Source of the DNA: an uncultured Acetatifactor sp.
GTDB taxonomy: Bacteria; Bacillota; Clostridia; Lachnospirales; Lachnospiraceae
DNA length: 64,000 bases
NCBI GenBank assembly: GCA_910585615.1
Contig: CAJUFO010000007.1
Span: 25,178-89,177 of the forward strand
Reading direction: 5' to 3'
In this document: one piece after another, positions 58,036 through 64,000 of the stretch
Layout: each line of letters starts with the position of its first letter
Numbering within the stretch: position 1 is the stretch's first letter
Notes under the pieces: generated by a model
The model's input: only the letters and a program-made list of their open reading frames with translations
What the model was told of the DNA's origin: nothing
The model's database searches: none
Position numbers and translations under genes: made by a program

Positions 58036-58580
58036 AGAAATATTCCGGATTCGTATGGATGGAGCTGATTGTGGGGGCGCTGCTGATATTGCTGGGCATC
58101 TTCACCTTCCTGCGCCCCGGCAGCCTACTGACAGGCATAGTGGTAGTTTACGGCCTCATTGCGGTCATCACGGGAGTGGAGGACATCCTAATCTTCATCC
58201 GACTGGAAAAATACACCGGCTTGGGGCCTTACGCATCCCTGATTTCCGGCATTTTGAGTGTCATGTGCGGCTGCATGCTCCTGCTATACCCGGGCGCGGG
58301 CAAGTGGATCATGTCCCTGCTGTTCCCCATCTGGTTCATGGCCCATTGCATCTCCAGGCTGAGCCATGGGTACATAATGCGCATGGCAGGGCGGAGATTT
58401 TTCTACTATTTTTCGCTGGCTGTGAACATTGCCGGGTTGGTGCTGGGCTTTTTGATGTTCTTCAACCCCCTGCTCACCTTCATGACCATGCGTTTCATGG
58501 GATACGTGGTGGCCGTGTACCTGATTCTGCTTGGAATCGACAGCATCGCGGCGGCCCTGGGCAGGCGGGATTCCAGATAG
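58032..58580 (+). CDS. DUF308 / HdeD-like membrane protein
   Basis: 182 residues with six short membrane helices in pairs (ELIVGALLILLGIFTFLRPGS; VVYGLIAVITGVEDILIF; YASLISGILSVMCGCMLLLYPG). This is the DUF308 pattern, of which HdeD is an acid-resistance member in E. coli. The ATG overlaps the ftsH stop (ATGA). Last gene of the MarR operon. Molecular role unknown. Confidence 0.8.
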   Translation: MKKYSGFVWMELIVGALLILLGIFTFLRPGSLLTGIVVVYGLIAVITGVEDILIFIRLEKYTGLGPYASLISGILSVMCGCMLLLYPGAGKWIMSLLFPIWFMAHCISRLSHGYIMRMAGRRFFYYFSLAVNIAGLVLGFLMFFNPLLTFMTMRFMGYVVAVYLILLGIDSIAAALGRRDSR

Positions 58581-58641
58581 GGCGGTTCCGGATAGGCCAG
58601 GTGGATGGGCCAGATGCCACTTTGACAGGGGCTGATGACTG

Positions 58642-59313
58642 TACAATAATATCCGCGTCATGGGGCTGGAAGGCATGCTGAACAGAGACATCGACGGGCT
58701 CTTTGACGGAATCTGCGGGAGCGAGAAGAGCAGGAATGCGATATATGTGAGAAGGACCGTGCTGCAGAGAATCATCCTCAATCTGTGCAATCTGCTGATC
58801 TATGCCTATGCCGGTATGCAGGCCTGGCTGGGGATCATCACCATCGGCAGCGTGGTCGCATATGCGTCCAGCATGGAGCTGTTCGCGGGGGCCGTGGCCA
58901 GGCTCGCCGTCACGATGGGACATCTGAAGACCGCGGCCCTGTACGCCGCGGGGCTGGGCACATGCGTCGGAAAGGATTATGACGAGGGGGGAGTCGCCTT
59001 CTCCGGAGTGGAGCGGCAGAAGCTGGCGATTGCCCGGGCAATCTACAAGGACGCGCCCTTTGTCATAATGGACGAACCCACGGCGGCACTGGACCCGAAG
59101 GCGGAGACGGAGGTGTTCGAGGGCTTTGACGGGATGGTGGGCCACAAGACGGCCATCTACATCTCGCACCGCCTGGCCTCCTGCAGGTTCTGCGAGGACA
59201 TTCTGGTATTTGACAGGGGGAAGGTCGTACAGCACGGAACCCATGAGGAGCTGGAAAAGCAGGAAGGGCTGTACAGGGAGCTCTGGAACGCGCAGGCACA
59301 GTATTACGCGTGA
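58642..59313 (+). pseudogene. Decayed ABC exporter (membrane part plus nucleotide-binding domain, internally deleted)
   Basis: An open frame remains, but the protein is a chimera of pieces. Two transmembrane helices (RIILNLCNLLIYAYAGMQAW; LGIITIGSVVAYAS) run straight into GLGTCVGKDYDEGGVAFSGVERQKLAIARAIYKDAPFVIMDEPTAALDP. Walker A and the whole first half of the ATPase are missing and the LSGGQ signature reads FSGVE. The end (ISHRLASCRFCEDILVFDRGKVVQHGTHEEL) is normal. At 217 residues it is about a third of a full-length half-transporter. It cannot hydrolyse ATP. Confidence 0.8.
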
Positions 59314-59363
59314 TGAGGGGAATCTTTATGGATGGTCGATTCATGGACTGCCGATTCGCGGGC

Positions 59364-61214
59364 TCAGGGAGCCTGCCTTTCGTTAGCCGCCTCGTACAGC
59401 CGCCGATAGGCCTCCCGGCGGCTGCCCTCCAGGGCCTCTGCCAGCTTGTGTTCCACCGCCGGATCCTCCAGCCGTCCCGTCAGAAGCGGAGAGAACCGCT
59501 TCCCGCCCAGCCGGATGGCTTCCCGGACGGCTTCTGGGAAGGTTTTTTTCATGCCGGTATACCGATGAGTGGTATAGGTGACATTGTCCAGCCAGTCCAT
59601 GAGCCCGATGATGTCCACCATCTGTCTGCAGGGGCATTCCAGCCGGACATAGGAATCAGGGTATCCCCCGGAGCCGTCATACCAGGCGTGATGTCCCAGG
59701 GCGACGGGGGCATAAGGGCGGGTGGATGGCTGCCTGGACAGGCGGTCTTCCCCTATCTGGGTGTGCAGACTGGCCAGCTCGTATTCTTCCTCGAACCATT
59801 GTCTGGCGGTCAGGGAATACAGATTGGGGAAACTGATTTTGCCCGTGTCGTGGAACAGGCCGGCTTTTATGGCATAATCCGATACGGCGTATTCTTTTTG
59901 CCGGAAATCCGTTATTTCCCGGATGGAATCCATGTCGTCGAAGAAGCCGGGTTCCTCCTCCAGGACAATCCGGCAGAAAGCGGCGGCCGTCCTGCCCACG
60001 GTATGGGAATGGACATACATTTCCGGCAGAAAGCGCACCAGGAGCCTCTGCAGGAGGTCGCCGTAGGAGAGTCCGCTTCCGGTCTCCACGAACCCGATCG
60101 TCATCTGCCGCAGAGCGAAGAACAGGGTTTCGTTTTCGGCGGGCTGTGGAAAGCGCTCCGCATAGTCGGTGGCGCGCCGGTAAAGGCTGTCCAGATATTC
60201 CCTGCGCTCCGGAACCTTCTCCGGATTCTCCTGCAGGAAATTGCAGTAGAACGCGGGAAGGGATATCATGGCGTAGATGCCATCCGAGGAGTAGTCGTCA
60301 TCCTCCGCCCGGTCCATGAGAAGCTCCATCCTGCCTAGCAGGCCGTCCAGCGAATCCAGGCCGCAGTAATAGTTGATGGAATCATAGGAGAAGGAGATTC
60401 TGGCAGGGGGCCGTTCCCCCCGCTCCTGGGCCTGGGCCAGCTGTGTCTGGTAGACGATGTAGACCGATTCCATGACGGCGGCGATGTCCTGGGGGGTCAT
60501 GGCCCGCTCCCTGCTGCGGGAGAGGCTGGCCACCATCTGCAGATGGGTCATGTAGATATACCGGTTCCAGGGCAGCTCGGGAGCCTTTTCCTGATACTCT
60601 TTGTCCTGCATGATCTTCAGGGTGTATTTCACCATCTGAATCTTCTCGCTAGGGGACTTGAACTGTCCCAGAGCCACATTGGCCCTGGAGCGCAGGATGT
60701 ACCCTTTCGTCCCGCTGTCCTCTATCTCGTCGAAATACTTCAGATAAGCGGCGGCCTCCATGAAGCACAGGCGCATTCTCGAGGTGTAGCCGTCCGCTGC
60801 GCCCTCCAGCCCCATGAGCTTGGTGCAGAGACAGTTGTAGCCCATTCCCAGCCAGTATAGCTGGCGTATCATGTCATTCCGGCTCTTTTGTAGCCTGGAC
60901 CTGCTCAGCAGCGCCCGGTAGATTTGGCGGAACAGCCCCACGTCCAGCTCGCTGCGGCCATCGAACAGGGCTGCGGCGAATTCCTCCAGCTCAACGAGCT
61001 GCGCGTCCCCCGCCTCGAACAGGCGGTCCAGCAGAGGGAACAGATTCTCCCGCAGGAGGCTCATGTTCCGCGCTACGACCTGCTCCATCCTGGCCCGGCG
61101 CTGGCGCTGTCCCTCCAGATAGGCCTCGAAGCACGGCGCGTCCTGGCCCCTATGCACGGACAGCAGGGAGATTTCTTTTAAGTTTGCGATATATTCTTCC
61201 TGATATGGCTGCAT
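59364..61214 (-). CDS. HD-GYP-type phosphohydrolase with helical-repeat N-terminus
   Basis: 616 residues. About 380 N-terminal residues form a helical, TPR-like region with no membrane segment. The C-terminal domain carries GLFHDTGKISF (HD, near 452) and HHAWYDGSGGYPDS (near 507), the HD-GYP signature with one extra Gly. HD-GYP enzymes hydrolyse c-di-GMP. The start lies 3 bases after the kinase stop, with AAAGGG upstream, so it is cotranscribed with the hybrid kinase, which probably controls it. It could affect the c-di-GMP level seen by the PelD homologue in this window (inference). Confidence 0.8.
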   Translation of the reverse strand: MQPYQEEYIANLKEISLLSVHRGQDAPCFEAYLEGQRQRRARMEQVVARNMSLLRENLFPLLDRLFEAGDAQLVELEEFAAALFDGRSELDVGLFRQIYRALLSRSRLQKSRNDMIRQLYWLGMGYNCLCTKLMGLEGAADGYTSRMRLCFMEAAAYLKYFDEIEDSGTKGYILRSRANVALGQFKSPSEKIQMVKYTLKIMQDKEYQEKAPELPWNRYIYMTHLQMVASLSRSRERAMTPQDIAAVMESVYIVYQTQLAQAQERGERPPARISFSYDSINYYCGLDSLDGLLGRMELLMDRAEDDDYSSDGIYAMISLPAFYCNFLQENPEKVPERREYLDSLYRRATDYAERFPQPAENETLFFALRQMTIGFVETGSGLSYGDLLQRLLVRFLPEMYVHSHTVGRTAAAFCRIVLEEEPGFFDDMDSIREITDFRQKEYAVSDYAIKAGLFHDTGKISFPNLYSLTARQWFEEEYELASLHTQIGEDRLSRQPSTRPYAPVALGHHAWYDGSGGYPDSYVRLECPCRQMVDIIGLMDWLDNVTYTTHRYTGMKKTFPEAVREAIRLGGKRFSPLLTGRLEDPAVEHKLAEALEGSRREAYRRLYEAANERQAP

Positions 61215-61217
61215 GGC

Positions 61218-63122
61218 TTAACCCTTTTCTTTCATGGAATGATTTTCATCCGTTTCCTTTAGCTGTCGGTGCAGGATTTCCTGCAGCCGCTCCATGCTCA
61301 CGGGCTTGGCCAGGTGCTCGTTCATGCCGGCTTCCCTGGCGGTGCGGATGTCCTCAACGAAGGCGTTGGCGGTCATCGCCACGATCCAGACCTTCTCCGC
61401 GTCCGCCCTGGGCAGGGTGCGGATATGCATGGTGGCCTCGTATCCGTTCATGACCGGCATCTGGACATCCATGAAGATCAGGTCATAATAGCCTTCCGGG
61501 GAGGCCTGGAACTTTTCCAGGGCCATGGCCCCGTTGTCCGCCACCTCCGCGTGCACCCCGTTGCAGGAGAGCATCTCCAGGGCAATCTCCTGGTTCAGCT
61601 CATTGTCCTCCACCAGAAGCACATGACGGCGGCTGTAGTCCGCAATGTTGACGACAGTGTCGTCTTCGTGCTCCCTGCCGCTCTCCGTCAGCTTTGCCAG
61701 GGTGTCCAGCAGCCTGCTTTTGAACAGGGGGCAGGGCACGAAGGCGCTGACGCCTGCCCGGGTGGCGCGGTATTCCAGCTGCGCCCAGTCGGCTTCGGAT
61801 ATGAGCAGGATGGGGAAGTCCGGGCCTGCGGACTGCCGCACATGGGACGCCAGGTTCAGCACGGGCATATCCTCCAGCTCCTGGCCCAGGAACAGGGCGC
61901 AGGGCATGCGGCCCTCGCTCTGGGCCTGGGTCAGGCAGGCCACGGCGTCCAGGGCGCTCTTCACCCGGGTGAAAAGGATGCCCTCGCCCTCCAGGCATGC
62001 CGCCAGCTTTTCCGCCCTGCCGTCCATGCCTTCGGCTATGAGCACGGTCTTTCCCGCAAGCCTTTCATAGGAGCTGCGGGACTGGGGCATGGGAGTCAGG
62101 GGGAGCTGCACCCGGAAGCGGCTGCCGGCGCCTTCCTGGCTCTCCACCTCTATCCGGCCGCCCATGCGGTCTATCAGGCTCTTCACGATGGACATGCCAA
62201 GGCCTGTGCCCTCGATTTTGCTCATGGTGGAATTGTTGGCCCGCTCAAAGGGCAGGAAGATACGGCTGAGGAATTCCTGGCTCATGCCCAGCCCATTGTC
62301 CTGGCAGACGAAATCCAGCCACAGCCCCTCCCCCTTCTCCCCGGCAGGGTCGGGGGCAGCGTACTGGGAGATGGAGACCAGGATTTCGCCCCGGTCCGGA
62401 GTGTATTTGATGGCGTTTCCGATGATGTTGACCAGGATCTGGCGCAGCCGCAGGGAATCGCCGCAGAGATTTTCTTCCCGGATCAGGCCGATATCCAGCT
62501 TCAGCACATGGCCCTTCTGGGCCGCCTGGGGGCGCACGATGACAGCCACGTCATGGATCAGGTCCGCCAGGGAGAACAGCTCGTCGTTCAGGCTCATCCG
62601 CCCGCTGTCGATACGGGAGATGTCCAGCACATCGTTCACCAGGCTCATGAGGTGGGAGGAGGCGGTCTGTATCTTGCGCAGGCAGTCCTGCACCCTGGCC
62701 TTTTCATCGATGTGGGACAGGGCGATGGAGGTCATGCCCGCGATGGCGTTCATGGGGGTGCGGATGTCGTGGGACATGTTGGAGAGGAAGACGCTCTTGG
62801 CCTGGTTCGCCGCCTCCGCGGCGCTCAGGGCTTCCTCCAGCTGCTGGTTCATCCGCAGCAGCTCGGCCTCGCTCTTCAAGCGACTGTCCTTTGTGTTCAG
62901 AACCCACAGCTGGTGGTCTGCGTCCAGCGCAACGGATGTGCCCTCCAGGGAGGCGGGCACCGGCTTTGGGGCAGGGACGGACAACAGATCCTCCGCGGAC
63001 AGACCGGTCAGGTCACAGGCGGCCCTGTCCGCGTACAGGATCCTGAAAGGCCTGTCTGTGCCTGATTCTACGATAAGATATCCTTTTTGGGCGTCCGTGC
63101 CGATTTTCTTCCCTGTATCCAT
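61218..63122 (-). CDS. Soluble hybrid histidine kinase with pseudo-receiver and receiver domains
   Basis: 634 residues, no membrane helix. A short PAS-like N-terminus and coiled coil lead to the H-box FLSNMSHDIRTPMNAI, then N-box LVNIIGNAIKYTPDRG and FERANNSTMSKIEGTGLGMSIVKSLI. A receiver-like domain lacking the phospho-Asp (CALFLGQELEDMP) follows, then a true receiver with D in DLIFMDVQMPVMNG and K in HLAKPVS. ATG 63122 is chosen because AAAAGGAG ends 7 bases before it; the Met at 63140 lies upstream of that site. First gene of the operon with the HD-GYP protein. Confidence 0.9.
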   Translation of the reverse strand: MDTGKKIGTDAQKGYLIVESGTDRPFRILYADRAACDLTGLSAEDLLSVPAPKPVPASLEGTSVALDADHQLWVLNTKDSRLKSEAELLRMNQQLEEALSAAEAANQAKSVFLSNMSHDIRTPMNAIAGMTSIALSHIDEKARVQDCLRKIQTASSHLMSLVNDVLDISRIDSGRMSLNDELFSLADLIHDVAVIVRPQAAQKGHVLKLDIGLIREENLCGDSLRLRQILVNIIGNAIKYTPDRGEILVSISQYAAPDPAGEKGEGLWLDFVCQDNGLGMSQEFLSRIFLPFERANNSTMSKIEGTGLGMSIVKSLIDRMGGRIEVESQEGAGSRFRVQLPLTPMPQSRSSYERLAGKTVLIAEGMDGRAEKLAACLEGEGILFTRVKSALDAVACLTQAQSEGRMPCALFLGQELEDMPVLNLASHVRQSAGPDFPILLISEADWAQLEYRATRAGVSAFVPCPLFKSRLLDTLAKLTESGREHEDDTVVNIADYSRRHVLLVEDNELNQEIALEMLSCNGVHAEVADNGAMALEKFQASPEGYYDLIFMDVQMPVMNGYEATMHIRTLPRADAEKVWIVAMTANAFVEDIRTAREAGMNEHLAKPVSMERLQEILHRQLKETDENHSMKEKG

Positions 63123-63173
63123 CCCCATACTCCTTTTCACAAAGCCTTTGCCGATTCTTTCCTTCTATTGTAT

Positions 63174-63202
63174 ATTGTACGTTTCCGTCGATGGTTTGTC
63201 AA
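63174..63202 (-). promoter_or_regulatory. Promoter of the hybrid kinase / HD-GYP operon
   Basis: On the minus strand TTGACA, 17 bases, TACAAT, about 50 bases before the start codon. Confidence 0.8.
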
Positions 63203-63756
63203 CTTTCTTATGCCGCCGGGGACCGTTTCCGTGCCCTGATGGTCTCGGGATTTTCATGGAAAATGCGCACGAAAACACCTCGCGGCGGCACCGAGTGAAC
63301 GGTACCCCCTGATGAACGTTCGATGCTGTGCCCGGAGAGAGGTATGGGGCGGCACAATTGGCAGACGTCTTCCGGCAATCCGGCGAATGCCGCTTCCAGA
63401 GGCCGTTTCCCGCCAGGAAAGGCGGTTTTTTTCGGCAGTTTGTAGGCAAAACGTCAAATTTCTTGTCCATAATGCCCATCCTGCCCGTCAAAAATCACTT
63501 TGGGAAATTGAAAAGAGCGAAATTATGATGGATGAAGAGACTGTCGGGATGAGAATTTCATCGTTCTGACACTTGATAGATATGCAATCCTGAGTATAAT
63601 GGAAATCGTTAGATGGGGGGAGCGCTGCTCAAGGCTTTTTGAAAGCAGGAGATACTGCCTTGCAATGATTGGGGCAGATATTATTGCAGATGGCTGCGGC
63701 AGGACATGCAGATGACTGCCGTTAGACATAGATTAACAAAAAGGAGAGACATAATT
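63203..63756. other. Noncoding gap before the lipoprotein gene
   Basis: No gene can be supported. A hairpin CGCC-AGGAAA-GGCG followed by TTTTTTT (63411-63432, plus strand) looks like an intrinsic terminator, though no plus-strand gene is seen before it. A good ribosome binding site AAGGAGAG at 63741 belongs to the next gene. Confidence 0.5.
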
Positions 63757-64000
63757 ATGAAAAAAAGAATCGTAACAGCAGTAATCGCAACAGCAATGGC
63801 ATTTGCCATGACCGCGTGTGGCGGCGGTACCAATGGGGAATCAGGCGCTTCGGAGTCCTCTGTAGAGAGCACGGTGGAGTCCACAGTAGAATCTACTACA
63901 GAGTCTTCTGAGTCCGTGGAATCCTCTGAGGATGCAGAGTCCACGGAATCCTCCGAGGGCGCAGAGGGTGCAGAGTCCACCGAATCCTCCGAGGGCGCAG
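63757..64000 (+). CDS. Ser/Glu-rich lipoprotein, 3' end outside the window
   Basis: Starts MKKRIVTAVIATAMAFAMTAC, a lipoprotein signal with Cys at 21, then a low-complexity linker of repeats such as ESTVESTVEST and ESTESSEGAE. The frame is open to the last base. The linker resembles those of solute-binding lipoproteins, including the one at 10.3 kb, but the functional domain lies beyond the window. Confidence 0.85.
   Translation, partial: MKKRIVTAVIATAMAFAMTACGGGTNGESGASESSVESTVESTVESTTESSESVESSEDAESTESSEGAEGAESTESSEGA

Overview
The window looks like a chromosomal segment of a GC-rich, spore-forming member of the Clostridia, most likely Lachnospiraceae. Evidence: a SigH-type sigma factor, a T-box leader in front of cysE-cysS, Gram-positive RadA, ClpC, MrnC and RlmB neighbourhoods, CUT1 sugar transport genes without their own ATPase, strong AGGAGG-type ribosome binding sites and consensus sigma-A promoters. 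Family placement is inference from gene content; no rRNA is present.

Layout. 1-8.1 kb: end of purD, a zinc-ribbon/HTH protein, a secreted SH3 protein, a GntR regulator, clpC, a small conserved protein and radA. 8.1-14.1 kb: an AraC-type membrane regulator followed by a solute-binding lipoprotein and two permeases (sugar importer). 14.2-24.2 kb: tRNA-Met(CAT), an acetyltransferase, a DEAD-box helicase with a long arginine-rich tail, ispF, then a cysteine/translation block (T-box, cysE, cysS, mrnC, rlmB, sigH) and a metallo-beta-lactamase-fold protein. 24.3-29.6 kb: an RND exporter with a very large coiled-coil insertion and a TetR regulator.

29.6-43.1 kb is the most interesting part. Two nearly identical copies (about 155 bp, same orientation) of a repeat that looks like a small RNA gene bracket a 13-kb segment. 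Inside are a divergent XRE / zinc-motif+AP2 regulator pair with twin operators and an eight-gene Pel-like exopolysaccharide operon: a PelD-type c-di-GMP receptor fused to a degenerate SDR epimerase domain, PelE-like, a large membrane protein with no canonical Pel counterpart, a DUF2194-like protein, PelF, PelG, a DUF2304-like membrane protein and a family-2 glycosyltransferase. The PelD part keeps an RxxD inhibitory site in front of a ruined GGDEF signature, so polymer synthesis is probably switched on by c-di-GMP binding.

43.2-46.7 kb: a two-kinase fusion protein, a DUF3795 protein and a convergent M42 aminopeptidase. 46.9-52.5 kb is visibly more AT-rich: a wrecked response-regulator gene, a Na/phosphate symporter behind a Pho-box-like array, a PhoB/PhoR-type pair, two small unknown proteins and about 0.7 kb of hairpin-rich noncoding DNA. 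52.5-58.6 kb: an acetyltransferase, an L-cysteine desulfidase family enzyme, then a MarR-TauE/SafE-FtsH-DUF308 operon. 58.6-64 kb: a decayed ABC exporter, a minus-strand operon of a hybrid histidine kinase and an HD-GYP protein (a candidate c-di-GMP hydrolase), and the start of a Ser/Glu-rich lipoprotein cut by the window end.
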